DNA from: Sphaerospermopsis aphanizomenoides BCCUSP55
GTDB lineage: Bacteria > Cyanobacteriota > Cyanobacteriia > Cyanobacteriales > Nostocaceae
Assembly: GCF_001586785.1 (NCBI RefSeq)
Contig: NZ_LUFH02000067.1
Location: 1-33,718 of the forward strand
Direction: 5' to 3'
DNA: 33,718 bases
A program made the translations under genes and the position numbers. The notes beneath the pieces are model-generated. The model had not been told where the DNA came from and made no database searches. It saw only the letters and a list, made by a program, of their open reading frames with translations. The number at the start of each line of letters is the position of its first letter. Position 1 is the first letter of the stretch. Below, in pieces: positions 16,203-24,622 of this stretch.

Positions 16203-16615
16203 TGAAAGTTCTATTTGATACGAATGTTTTATTAGATGCTTTGTTAGCGCGTGAACCTTTTGTAACTGATGCTGCATTTTTACTAGAAGCAGTTGAATTA
16301 GGACAAATTGAAGGATTTATTTCAGCGACAACAATAACAGATGTGCATTACTTGGTTGGACGACATACTAAAAGTTCTGAAATTGCAATTACAGCAGTAA
16401 CTCAATTGTTAGAATTAATGGAGGTTTGTGCAGTAGATCGCGGAGTGCTTGAGCAAGCTATAGAATTAAAATTAGCTGACTTTGAAGATGCGGTACAAGT
16501 AGCATCTGCGATTAAATGGGGATTGGAAGCAATTGTTACTCGTGATGCGAGTGGATTTGAAGGTTCACCAATTTTAGTGCTGTCACCTCAAGAACTAAAA
16601 AATCGGTTAATTTAA
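16202..16615 (+). CDS. PIN-domain toxin, VapC-like
   Basis: 137-residue PIN nuclease, probably an RNA-cleaving toxin held in check by the upstream protein. Acidic residues expected for the active site are seen: Asp in LFDTNVLLD, Asp in TITDVHYLV, Asp in LADFEDAVQVASA and Asp in IVTRDASGF. The length and order fit full-length VapC-like proteins, and nothing suggests damage. It is the only intact PIN gene in this window; two others are cut to short stubs (15314-15385, 28231-28278). Confidence 0.88.
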   Translation: MKVLFDTNVLLDALLAREPFVTDAAFLLEAVELGQIEGFISATTITDVHYLVGRHTKSSEIAITAVTQLLELMEVCAVDRGVLEQAIELKLADFEDAVQVASAIKWGLEAIVTRDASGFEGSPILVLSPQELKNRLI

Positions 16616-16693
16616 CAATAGTTAGGTAGTGAGAAGTTTACGCAGTGAGTCATTGTAAACTTACAGAAGTTCATACTCTGCTTCTTACCAAAC

Positions 16694-17494
16694 ATGAAGA
16701 CAGACACCATATTTTACACCCTCCTGCAAAATCTCCCCAGCGTCTTATTTGAACTGCTGGAAAAACCACCCCAACTAGCTACACACTATGAATTTTCATC
16801 AGTGGAAATAAAAGAACTTGCACGACGCATAGATGGTGTATTTCTACCCAAAATAGAATACCCAGAAGATCCTATTTATTTTGTCGAAGTTCAATTTCAA
16901 GATGATGATAATTTATACTGGCGATTAATTACTGAAGTATTTCTCTATTTAAACCAGTATAAACCTGATAAGAAATGGCAAGCTGTAGTTTTGTGGGCTA
17001 AACGTAGTCTTGATCCAGGTATCCCTTTTGCTTATCAAACTTCACTGCAAAATGGACAAATTCATGTAATTTATTTAGATGAATTAACAGATACATCATC
17101 TTCCATTGGTTTAGGAATTATTAAATTAGTAGTTTCCCCAGAAGATGAAGCAGTAGAAACAGCGAGAAGTTTAATCAGTTTAGTACAACAAGCAGATGCG
17201 GCCAAGAGTCGTTATCTTTTAGAATTAGTAGAAAGGATGCTAATTTACAAGTTTTCCACCTATACCCGTCAGGAGTTAGAAGCAATGTTTGGATTAACAG
17301 AATGGCGACAAACTCGATTTTATCAAGAAGTTAAGGAAGAAGTACAGGAAGAAACTAAGCTAAAAACTAAGTTAGAAACGATTCCACGACTTTTAGAAGA
17401 GGGACTAAATGTAGAACAAATTGCTCGTGTACTTGAATTAGATATTGAATTAGTACAACAAGCAATAAAACAGCAAGGTAGAAAAGAATCTTAA
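16694..17494 (+). CDS. Rpn-family (DUF2887) recombination-promoting nuclease
   Basis: 266-residue member of the Rpn/PD-(D/E)XK transposase-like group. The N-terminal MKTDTIFYTLLQNLPSVLFELL opening, RRIDGVFLP, and FVEVQFQDDDNLYWRL contain the D...E-x-Q residues of the nuclease core. The C-terminal third is helical and basic/acidic (RQELEAMFGLTEWRQTRFYQEV) and ends in an HTH-like NVEQIARVLELDIELVQQAIKQQG segment. Family members promote RecA-independent recombination in E. coli. The last ~80 codons are repeated directly downstream (17496-17748). Confidence 0.88.
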   Translation: MKTDTIFYTLLQNLPSVLFELLEKPPQLATHYEFSSVEIKELARRIDGVFLPKIEYPEDPIYFVEVQFQDDDNLYWRLITEVFLYLNQYKPDKKWQAVVLWAKRSLDPGIPFAYQTSLQNGQIHVIYLDELTDTSSSIGLGIIKLVVSPEDEAVETARSLISLVQQADAAKSRYLLELVERMLIYKFSTYTRQELEAMFGLTEWRQTRFYQEVKEEVQEETKLKTKLETIPRLLEEGLNVEQIARVLELDIELVQQAIKQQGRKES

Positions 17495-17495
17495 A

Positions 17496-17748
17496 TTACA
17501 AGTTTTCCACCTATACCCGTCAGGAGTTAGAAGCAATGTTTGGATTAACAGAATGGCGACAAACTCGATTTTATCAAGAAGTTAAGGAAGAAGTTGAGCA
17601 AGAGACAGAATTAGCAACAAAATTAAAAACCATACCTCGTCTTTTGAAAATGGGTTTGAGTGTAGAACAAATTGCGGAAGCACTAGAATTAGATATTGAA
17701 GTAGTGCAACAAGCTATGAAACAGCAAGGTAAGAAAAAAGCTGAATAA
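17496..17748 (+). pseudogene. Duplicated 3' end of an Rpn-family gene
   Basis: The first 99 bp (17496-17594) are identical to 17245-17343 inside the upstream Rpn gene, beginning two bases after its TAA. After this the copies diverge abruptly but still encode matching residues (NVEQIARVLELDIE versus SVEQIAEALELDIE). A frame from an internal ATG at 17536 gives 70 residues, only the C-terminal helical part without the nuclease core. It looks like a remnant of a second paralogue whose 5' part was lost, or a partial duplication; it could still be translated as a small protein. Confidence 0.75.
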
Positions 17749-17767
17749 CCTTGCATTAACTGCAAAT

Positions 17768-17938
17768 CTAAACTGTTCCAACTTGAAAAATATGATTTGC
17801 AGTTAAGTTTAATTCTGGTAAAGTTTGAGAAATAATCTGGTCATTTTCCCTAAACTTACTAATCTGATATTCTCCATCAACTAAATTACAAACACAAATT
17901 GTTAGTTGTTTGGGATTACCTAAAAAATTACGTCCGCC
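17768..17938 (-). pseudogene. C-terminal remnant of a Uma2-family protein
   Basis: Read on the minus strand, an open frame of 56 codons without a start encodes NFLGNPKQLTICVCNLVDG, then EYQISKFRENDQII and LPELNLTANHIF before a TAG. This matches the C-terminal end of Uma2-family (DUF820) putative endonucleases, which are abundant in cyanobacteria. The frame is closed upstream by a TAG at 17939-17941. The PD-(D/E)XK core is absent. Confidence 0.6.
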
Positions 17939-17969
17939 CTACGTAAAATGGTAATGTTGATTTCTGTTC

Positions 17970-17990
17970 GGGTTTAGCACTGCTAAACCC
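17970..17990. repeat. GGGTTTAGCA palindrome
   Basis: GGGTTTAGCA-C-TGCTAAACCC, a 10-bp perfect inverted repeat around one base. This sequence resembles interspersed repeats seen in cyanobacterial intergenic regions. Confidence 0.6.
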
Positions 17991-18044
17991 CTACTCTGAA
18001 ATTCGAGTATCATAAAAAACTGAAAATACTATCATTTTTTAATC

Positions 18045-18803
18045 ATGCTATCATTACTTAATGACATCAACCCCTGGATCATAGGTGCAGGTTTAAACGC
18101 CATTTTATTGGGGATAGTAGCAATTATTCCTAAAAAATTACTAACTCCTGCGGGAATTTTCCATGCTTGGTTATTGGGTGTAATTGTTTGGGGAACGCTG
18201 GGTTGGCCTGGTTATTTAGTAGTAGTGTTTTATTTTATTGTTGGTTCGGGAGTAACGCGCATCGGGATGGCGCAAAAGGAAGCTGCGGGAATTGCAGAAA
18301 AAAGATCCGGTGCTAGGGGTCCTGAAAATGTTTGGGGTTCGGCGTTAATTGCGGCTGTGTGTGCGGTGGGAGTGTTGCTTGTACCTGATTGGAAGTTTTT
18401 GCTGTGTTTGGGCTATGTAGCGAGTTTTAGCACCAAATTATCGGACACGACTGCGAGTGAAGTGGGTAAAGCCTATGGAAAGCGTACCTTTTTGATTACG
18501 ACACTGCAACCTGTGGCTAGAGGAACTGAAGGGGCGGTGAGTTTAGAAGGGACTTTAGCGGGTGTTGTCGGATCAGTAGCGATCGCTCTCGTAGGTTGGG
18601 GTGTAAATTTAATAGATATCTTAGGAATTATCTGGTGTGTAATTGCAGCCTTTATCGCTACTAATTTAGAAAGTGTCATTGGTGCAACATTGCAATCTAA
18701 ATATACTTGGCTTACCAACGAACTTGTCAACATCTTAAATACCCTAATTGGGGCTGTTACCGCGATTATTCTGGCTTTACTTTGGCAAATGCTAGTTGTT
18801 TAA
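18045..18803 (+). CDS. DUF92 integral membrane protein, VTE6-like
   Basis: 252-residue membrane protein with about six or seven hydrophobic segments. Characteristic DUF92 motifs are LTPAGIFHAWLLGVIVWGTLGW, GSGVTRIGMAQKEAAGIAEKRSGARGPENVWGSA, and SFSTKLSDTTASEVGKAYGKRTFLITT. In plants the DUF92 protein VTE6 phosphorylates phytyl-phosphate in the chlorophyll-phytol salvage route to tocopherol, and cyanobacterial homologues are thought to do the same; this is family knowledge, not visible in the sequence. A terminator follows 28 bp after the stop, so it is monocistronic. Confidence 0.88.
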   Translation: MLSLLNDINPWIIGAGLNAILLGIVAIIPKKLLTPAGIFHAWLLGVIVWGTLGWPGYLVVVFYFIVGSGVTRIGMAQKEAAGIAEKRSGARGPENVWGSALIAAVCAVGVLLVPDWKFLLCLGYVASFSTKLSDTTASEVGKAYGKRTFLITTLQPVARGTEGAVSLEGTLAGVVGSVAIALVGWGVNLIDILGIIWCVIAAFIATNLESVIGATLQSKYTWLTNELVNILNTLIGAVTAIILALLWQMLVV

Positions 18804-18831
18804 AAGTTTACTAAAAACCAAATTTATTGAG

Positions 18832-18853
18832 CAGCACATTTGCTGTTTTTTTT
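18832..18853 (+). terminator. Intrinsic terminator of the DUF92 gene
   Basis: CAGCA-CATT-TGCTG followed by eight T, 28 bp after the stop codon. Confidence 0.75.
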
Positions 18854-19059
18854 ATAGTTGATTGCATCAAAATATACTAAAATTTTGGTAATCAAATACA
18901 CTCACTACTAATGTTTTCATGTTAATTTTATAATTATTTATTTTTCACCTATCTAATTCATAAAATCTTTATCATTACGAACTATATTTTCCTGCTGTTT
19001 TATCTATTATTTAATGGAAAACCTGTAGAGATATTTAGTGTTTTCCTCATATTTATTTC

Positions 19060-19818
19060 ATGGAATCTTCATCATTTTTTACAATCAATGACGAGCAAAT
19101 CGACCTCTATCAAGTAGTTAAGTATTTACAAGTCTCTGGTAAGCTGAATCAGTTTATTAGTGATGTTCTGCGTCAATACATATTAGAAAAAGAGATAGAA
19201 ACCCGAAATGATATAGAGATTAGTACGGCATTAATTGAACAAGCAATTATTGATTATCGGTTAAAAAACCAACTCACAGACCCTGAACAATTCCAAGAAT
19301 GGTTAAAAAATAATGGTAGTGATTACCCTACATTTTACGCTTCAGTTAGCTTTAGCTTCAAATTAGAAAAACTGAAAGCCTTAATTACTGAGCAAAAACT
19401 ACCAGAATACTTCATTGAAAGGAAGATTTATTTAGATAGAGTGGTACTCTCTCGGATTATGGTTGATAACCGAGAACTAGCAGAAGAACTGCAAACTCAA
19501 ATTGAAGAAGGAAGCAGTTTTGAACAACTAGCCAAAGAGTATTCATTGGCAGATGAGCGTGTTTTTAATGGCATGATGGGTCCAATTAGTCGGGGTAGTT
19601 TACCGGATATGTTACGGGCGGCTGTGGATGCTGCAACTCCTGGACAATTAATAGGGCCAATCGAAATAGAAGGAAGTTTTAGTTTATTTAGATTAGAAAA
19701 CATTCTACCTGCATCTTTAGAAAATACACCACTAAAACAATCACTACAAAATGAGATATTTGAAAAATGGCTAGGGGAGAAAATTCAAAACCTGACAGTG
19801 AAATTACAAGTGAGCTAA
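19060..19818 (+). CDS. Parvulin-type peptidyl-prolyl isomerase (SurA/PpiC-like), cytoplasmic
   Basis: 252-residue protein with a SurA-type helical N-terminal chaperone region (about 1-120) and a PpiC parvulin domain (about 125-215). The domain is marked by LDRVVLSRIMVDNRELAEEL, SSFEQLAKEYSLADERVFNGMMGPISRG and VDAATPGQLIGPIEIEGSFSLFRLE. No signal peptide is present, unlike periplasmic SurA. Its 3' end overlaps the ABC transporter gene by 52 bp, so the two are co-translated. Cyanobacteria often pair such isomerases with cNMP/C39-type ABC exporters; a role in keeping the exported protein competent for secretion is inferred. An inverted repeat GGAAAAC/GTTTTCC (19016-19046) lies just upstream. 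Confidence 0.85.
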   Translation: MESSSFFTINDEQIDLYQVVKYLQVSGKLNQFISDVLRQYILEKEIETRNDIEISTALIEQAIIDYRLKNQLTDPEQFQEWLKNNGSDYPTFYASVSFSFKLEKLKALITEQKLPEYFIERKIYLDRVVLSRIMVDNRELAEELQTQIEEGSSFEQLAKEYSLADERVFNGMMGPISRGSLPDMLRAAVDAATPGQLIGPIEIEGSFSLFRLENILPASLENTPLKQSLQNEIFEKWLGEKIQNLTVKLQVS

Positions 19819-22463
19819 ATATTCTGAATAATCAACCTCTACAAGTAAATGTGCTAGATGCTATTCCCTGGAATCAACCGCCATTATGCTGGTTGACTCC
19901 TGAACAACAAACGGAATTTAAAAATCAATTAGAAATTCGTCAATACCAACTTGGCGAAAAAATTTGGTCACAAGACACTGGAGGTTATCAATTTTTTATT
20001 GTTACAGGTAAAGTCCGTTTACGGGATGAAATGAGTAAACCTGTAGCAAGTTTACAAGCTGGTGATTGGTTTGGTGATTTACAAGCATTATTTACTGATT
20101 GTAAAGCCGTAGCTGCTAGTAAAGAAGTAGTAATTGTGTGTTGGAATTCATCACTGTGGAGAGAATTATCTCATCCCCAAATTGATGAATTTTGGACATA
20201 TCAAGGTGACAAAAGAGGTGACAGGGAACAGGGAATAGGTGACAGAGAAAAGAGGGGAGAAGAAGAAAATTCTTATTCACCTTCTTCATATTCTTTACTG
20301 TCACCTGTCACCTCTCACCTATCACCTACCATACCGACACCTGTAATTTCTAATTATCCTTTTGTCACAAGTGGAAATACTGCGGCTGCTTGTTTAACAA
20401 TGGTGGCGCAGTATTTAAATAATGCTGTGCAACTAGAATGGGTGCAACGTCAACTGCGGGGACAACGCCCAAAAAATTTAATAGAAACAGCGGAAAAGTT
20501 AGGGCTTGTTTTACGGAAGTTGCAGGTGAGTTGGGGTGAATTAAGACAGTTATCTTTTCCGGCTTTATTACTGTGGAAATATGATTCTAATAGTAGTTGG
20601 GTAGTCGCTTATGGGATGAAAGGTAATTGTTTAATTATTGCCAATCCTCTCAATTTAGAATGTGAATATTTAACCCAATCAGTAGTAGAAACTTATTGGG
20701 ATGGACAATTATGGCAAGCTGAATTAATTTCCAAACAAGAAAAATTTAATCTTTCTTGGTTTACTCCCGCAGTTTGGAAATACCGGGTATTATTAGGTGA
20801 AGTATTGCTGGCTTCTTTCACTTTGCAATTGTTGGGTTTAGCTTCACCATTAATTACCCAAGTTATCATTGATAAAGTAATGGTGCAGGAGAGTTTAGCT
20901 ACTCTCGATGTCATGGCGATCGCACTGTTATTAGTTGCTATCTTTGAATCTGTCCTGGGTATTCTGCGGCTATTTATCTTTACCCACACCGCACGGCGTT
21001 TAGATTTGAGTTTATCAGCCCAACTTTTTCGCCATTTAATGCGTTTACCCCTGGCTTATTTTGAGTCTCGGAGAGTGGGAGATACAATAGCCAGAGTCCA
21101 GGAATTAGAACAAATTCGTCAGTTTTTAACAGGTACAGCTTTAACAGTAATTCTCGATAGTATTTTTGCTGTCGTGTATTTGGGATTGATGTTTTATTAC
21201 AACATTCCCCTAACCTTTGTCGCCTTAGCTGTATTACCATTATTTGCGACTTTAACAATTGTCGCTACCCCAATTCTGCGAACTTGGTTAAATGAAACTT
21301 TTAACCGCAGTGCTGACAGTCAATCATTTTTAGTCGAGACTGTTACAGGTATTCATTCTGTTAAAGCCCATGCAGCCGAACCAGTAGCCAGAGAACGCTG
21401 GGAAGGCTTATTTGCTCGTTTTATTCGCACCGGGTTTAAAGCTTCCACAACCTCAAATATTAGCAGTAATATTGGTGACTTTCTCACCAATTTTTCGACA
21501 TTGTTAATATTGTGGTTTGGGGCAAAATTAGTAATTGATCATCAACTGACTGTTGGTCAATTAATTGCATTTCAAATGTTATCGGGTAGAGTCACAGGGC
21601 CTTTATTAAGACTAGTGCAGTTGTGGCAAAATCTCCAACAGGTGCTATTATCAGTAGACCGAATTGGCGATATTCTCAACGCCTCACCAGAAGCTGAAGC
21701 AGGAACAGGTTTAGTATTACCCTTCTTAAAAGGTGAAATTAATTTTGAGCAAGTTTTTTTCCGCTACAGTCCTAACACCGAACCTGTATTAAAAGGAATT
21801 TCTTTTGATGTCAAACCAGGACAATTTGTAGGCATTGTGGGACGTAGTGGTTCTGGTAAAAGTACACTTTCTAAACTTTTGCAACGCCTTTATCAAATTG
21901 AATCAGGACGCATTCTTATAGATGGTTTCGATATCAAAAGTTGTGATTTAGCATCCCTAAGACAACAAATCGGTGTAGTTCTCCAAGAAGACTTTTTATT
22001 TAATGGTTCTATCTTGGAAAATATCACTTTAGGTAACCCAGATATTACTGCGGAACAAGTTGTAGAAGCAGCAAGATTAGCAGTAGCACATGACTTTATC
22101 AGTCAATTACCTTACGGTTACGAAAGTAATGTTGGGGAAAGAGGTACAGCTTTATCTGGTGGACAAAGACAACGCATTGCTTTAGCAAGATTGTTTCTTT
22201 CTTCTGCACCCATTTTAATATTAGATGAAGCAACCAGCGCCTTAGATAGTGAAACTGAACAGCAAGTATTAGAAAACTTGCAGAAAGTTTCTGCTAACCG
22301 CACCGTGTTTTTAATTGCTCATCGTTTTGCACCTTTGAAACGTGCTGATTTAATATTAGTCATGGAAAAAGGTATCATTGCTGAACGGGGTACACACGCG
22401 GGTTTGTTGCAACAGAAGGGTTTGTACTGGTCGCTTTATCAAAGACAACAGATGAATATTTAA
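19767..22463 (+). CDS. ABC exporter with cNMP-binding and inactive C39-like domains (HlyB-like)
   Basis: 898-residue half-transporter. Residues about 45-135 form a cyclic-nucleotide-binding-like domain (QLGEKIWSQDTGGYQFFIVTGKVRL ... GDWFGDLQAL). Residues about 146-190 are a low-complexity linker encoded by a repeat insertion. Residues about 193-320 resemble a C39 peptidase domain, but the usual D-C-G-x-x-C-L reads NTAAACL, so the catalytic Cys is Thr, and the His and Asp regions (SSWVVAYG, IANP) also deviate. Residues about 335-615 are the membrane domain. ATPase motifs follow: GRSGSGKST, LSGGQRQRIALAR, ILILDEATSALD and the IAHR histidine. Loss of peptidase residues is typical of RTX exporters such as HlyB. 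No HlyD gene follows. Confidence 0.9.
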   Translation: MARGENSKPDSEITSELNILNNQPLQVNVLDAIPWNQPPLCWLTPEQQTEFKNQLEIRQYQLGEKIWSQDTGGYQFFIVTGKVRLRDEMSKPVASLQAGDWFGDLQALFTDCKAVAASKEVVIVCWNSSLWRELSHPQIDEFWTYQGDKRGDREQGIGDREKRGEEENSYSPSSYSLLSPVTSHLSPTIPTPVISNYPFVTSGNTAAACLTMVAQYLNNAVQLEWVQRQLRGQRPKNLIETAEKLGLVLRKLQVSWGELRQLSFPALLLWKYDSNSSWVVAYGMKGNCLIIANPLNLECEYLTQSVVETYWDGQLWQAELISKQEKFNLSWFTPAVWKYRVLLGEVLLASFTLQLLGLASPLITQVIIDKVMVQESLATLDVMAIALLLVAIFESVLGILRLFIFTHTARRLDLSLSAQLFRHLMRLPLAYFESRRVGDTIARVQELEQIRQFLTGTALTVILDSIFAVVYLGLMFYYNIPLTFVALAVLPLFATLTIVATPILRTWLNETFNRSADSQSFLVETVTGIHSVKAHAAEPVARERWEGLFARFIRTGFKASTTSNISSNIGDFLTNFSTLLILWFGAKLVIDHQLTVGQLIAFQMLSGRVTGPLLRLVQLWQNLQQVLLSVDRIGDILNASPEAEAGTGLVLPFLKGEINFEQVFFRYSPNTEPVLKGISFDVKPGQFVGIVGRSGSGKSTLSKLLQRLYQIESGRILIDGFDIKSCDLASLRQQIGVVLQEDFLFNGSILENITLGNPDITAEQVVEAARLAVAHDFISQLPYGYESNVGERGTALSGGQRQRIALARLFLSSAPILILDEATSALDSETEQQVLENLQKVSANRTVFLIAHRFAPLKRADLILVMEKGIIAERGTHAGLLQQKGLYWSLYQRQQMNI
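20204..20330. repeat. In-frame heptamer repeat insertion inside the ABC gene
   Basis: Copies of GGTGACA-type units (from 20204) on the left and TGTCACC/TCACCTA-type units (to 20330) on the right form an inverted pair of short tandem repeats around an A+T/purine-rich centre. Intergenic STRR sequences of this kind are common in Nostocales; here it is translated as a charged then Ser/Pro-rich linker without breaking the frame. Confidence 0.7.
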
Positions 22464-22559
22464 TATCAATTAAAAATTCAGAATTCAAAAATCCTGACTT
22501 TACAGATATTGATCAGTTTGGATTTGTTGATGAATTCTAAATTATTGGTAGAATTTATA

Positions 22560-22590
22560 GGCGTTCCTTGGGAACGTCTTTGTTATTTTT
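22560..22590 (+). terminator. Intrinsic terminator of the isomerase/ABC operon
   Basis: GGCGTTCC-TTG-GGAACGTC stem followed by TTTGTTATTTTT, about 100 bp after the ABC gene stop. The tail matches that of the terminator at 15841-15865. Confidence 0.7.
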
Positions 22591-22755
22591 ATAACTTTAC
22601 AAAATCTCCTTCAAACTCTCATTTCTATCTGTTCTCTGTGCCTCTGTGGTTTATTATTCCGATAATTCCTATTTTTATTAACTGCATTGAGAAAAAAGTG
22701 ACGTTGTATTAGAGAATAATATCAATAATCTCACTGGCAGTAAGCTGAAAGAATA

Positions 22756-23652
22756 ATGACTAGAAAAATTTTAACAGGATTAAATTCAAAAACCTACGAA
22801 CATCCTTTTGATCGACAAGCTTTAGCTTCTTTACAAAAAATGCCGGGTATATCACCAATACTCAAAAAAATTAACGAATATGGTATTGATCGCCTACTGA
22901 GATTACAGAGTCTGGGTAGTGATATCAGAGTGACAAATCGTAATTTTCCTAAATTATATCAAGCTTTAGGAGAAACTTGTGAAATTATTGATCTTTCTCC
23001 TGTACCTGAATTGTATTTATTTCGCGGCACAGGTTATATTCAAACCTACGTTGTCGGGGTAGAAAAACCTATTATTGGTGTGAATTTAGAAGCAATGGAA
23101 TGGCTAAATGAAGAAGAATTACTTTATATTTTCGGATATGAAGTTGCTCGGATTAAGAGTCAACACATGATATATCATCAAATGGCATTTGTAATGCCGA
23201 CTTTAAAAAATTTATTAAGTAGTACCACATTGGGAATTGGTGGTTTAGTTGCTAGTGGAGTTGAGTTAGGTTTGTATAATTGGGTAACGATGTCAAAATT
23301 AACTGCTGACCGTGCAGGTTTGTTAGCCTGTCAAGATATTAATATTGCTACAACTGCACTGATGAAACTAGGGGGTTTACCTGATGAATATTTAACTAAT
23401 AATGTAATTGAAGATTTTGTGATGCAGTCTCGTGAATTTGCATCCAATAACTTTAATAGTTTGGATCAGGTAACAAAAATATTAAGCTATACAGAATCTA
23501 GACTTTCTTGGATAGTCATGAGAACTGGAGAATTATTAAAATGGGTTGATTCTGGTGAATATGATAATTTAATGCAAGGAAATGAAAATTTAAATTCTTT
23601 AGAAGATAATAATCAAGAAAAAGAGGGTTGGAACTTTATGTCTTCTTGGTAA
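22756..23652 (+). CDS. M48-like metallopeptidase homologue lacking zinc ligands
   Basis: 298-residue protein with the overall layout of cyanobacterial M48-family peptidases: an N-terminal region, LFRGTGYIQTYVVGVEKPIIGVN, then the position of the HExxH helix, a hydrophobic stretch (about 155-175), and the LTADRAGLLACQD segment. The zinc-binding residues are replaced. The HExxH position reads YEVAR (residues 128-132), so both His are lost, and the third ligand Glu, three residues before ADR, is Lys181. The general-base Glu is still present (Y-E). It is therefore likely a non-catalytic pseudo-peptidase, perhaps a binding or chaperone-like protein. A hairpin at 23655-23686 separates it from the convergent gene. 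Confidence 0.8.
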   Translation: MTRKILTGLNSKTYEHPFDRQALASLQKMPGISPILKKINEYGIDRLLRLQSLGSDIRVTNRNFPKLYQALGETCEIIDLSPVPELYLFRGTGYIQTYVVGVEKPIIGVNLEAMEWLNEEELLYIFGYEVARIKSQHMIYHQMAFVMPTLKNLLSSTTLGIGGLVASGVELGLYNWVTMSKLTADRAGLLACQDINIATTALMKLGGLPDEYLTNNVIEDFVMQSREFASNNFNSLDQVTKILSYTESRLSWIVMRTGELLKWVDSGEYDNLMQGNENLNSLEDNNQEKEGWNFMSSW

Positions 23653-23654
23653 AG

Positions 23655-23686
23655 ATATCCCTGATTTCTGTAATAATCGGGGATAT
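23655..23686. terminator. Shared hairpin between convergent genes
   Basis: ATATCCCTGATT and AATCGGGGATAT pair as a 12-bp stem (one G-T pair) with an 8-nt loop, between the stop codons of two convergent genes. There is no strong T-run on the plus strand. Confidence 0.5.
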
Positions 23687-23705
23687 GATAATTTCAATAT
23701 AGCTA

Positions 23706-23969
23706 TCAAAATGCCGGATTATGTTGTTCATCCCAGCATTTATCATTACGCCAAACCCTACCAGTTTTTTGACATTTTTCTTGGTCTTTAATACCAGGAA
23801 TTAAGGTAGGGTGAATAGTGTTTAAGCTGGATGTAACATAAGAGATCATGAAAGAACCTGTATAGAACCCACAACATATTAAAGTTCCAAAAAAAAACGT
23901 AAAGCTGACACATTTAACAGCAAATAGCACAGAAAAGGTTCTTGGTTTCTCCGATGGGGTAAAGCGCAT
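23706..23969 (-). CDS. Small membrane protein of unknown function
   Basis: 87-residue protein starting MRFTPSEKPRTF; the ATG at 23969 has GAGGAAAG just upstream and is preferred over a GTG at 24005. One or two hydrophobic segments (VLFAVKCVSFTFFFGTLICC, then FYTGSFMISYV) are followed by a short hydrophilic C-terminus with two Cys (EKCQKTGRVWRNDKCWDEQ). That C-terminal C-x9-C pattern looks deliberate and suggests a real gene. I do not recognise the family. Confidence 0.55.
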   Translation of the reverse strand: MRFTPSEKPRTFSVLFAVKCVSFTFFFGTLICCGFYTGSFMISYVTSSLNTIHPTLIPGIKDQEKCQKTGRVWRNDKCWDEQHNPAF

Positions 23970-24190
23970 ATCTTTCCTCAGCGTGGTGTTAGTGGTAGAT
24001 AGCACTCTGGGAATGTGTATGCACTGATTAATTTTGACTTGCAGAATTTATTTATGACAGAAAAACGCAGTTATTTCTGTTATGCTGTTAACTCAATTGT
24101 CAGTTATTATTTATTCACCTTTTTTCTGTTAACGTAGCTGATTTTTGTGTGGTGTTTCAGACAAAAATCAACTTTTTATTTATCAAGTGT

Positions 24191-24622
24191 TTATAAAGCC
24201 GAATTGACGTTAAAAATTTCTAGAATTTGTCGGCAAATATATTTAAGCTTATCTGCAACTAAAGGGGAAGGTATAGATTCACCAACAAAATTCCATTGTT
24301 CTACTGTTGACAGTCGCCATACTTGACCACGATGATCAAATCCAGAGGCTTCAACACCAATTGCTCGCCAAGATTGATTTATAGGATCTTGATAAAAACG
24401 GATTTGAATTAAAACACTGCGACTACGCCAAGATTTGCTAATTCCTGGAAAGTGAAAACCAATGTCTATGGAATCTGGATCTACTAATTCCCTGGTTTCT
24501 GGATCATTCTTCCAAGGTTTAAGATCAGATTTGGCATCAGGAAACTCTAATTTGAACAAATTAACTACAGTCGCAATTTTACTAGTCAGTTCAAAGTTTG
24601 TTGTCCGTTCTGCTGCGTTCAC
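24191..24622 (-). CDS. Conserved-looking hypothetical protein
   Basis: 143-residue soluble protein with no membrane segment or signal peptide. It begins MNAAERTTNFELTSKIATVV, has a proline/aspartate-rich middle (PETRELVDPDSIDIGFHFPG), and a beta-rich core with many Trp and Arg (KSWRSRSVLIQIRFYQDP, QSWRAIGVEASGFD, GQVWRLSTVEQWNF). The C-terminal helix is KLKYICRQILEIF. Codon use and composition are like its neighbours, and the frame is uninterrupted, so it is probably expressed. I do not recognise a domain and give no function. Confidence 0.65.
   Translation of the reverse strand: MNAAERTTNFELTSKIATVVNLFKLEFPDAKSDLKPWKNDPETRELVDPDSIDIGFHFPGISKSWRSRSVLIQIRFYQDPINQSWRAIGVEASGFDHRGQVWRLSTVEQWNFVGESIPSPLVADKLKYICRQILEIFNVNSAL

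Noticed and set aside
22509-22712. 67-codon plus-strand open frame after the ABC exporter
   Set aside because: It runs through the clear intrinsic terminator at 22560-22590 and has no recognisable domain.
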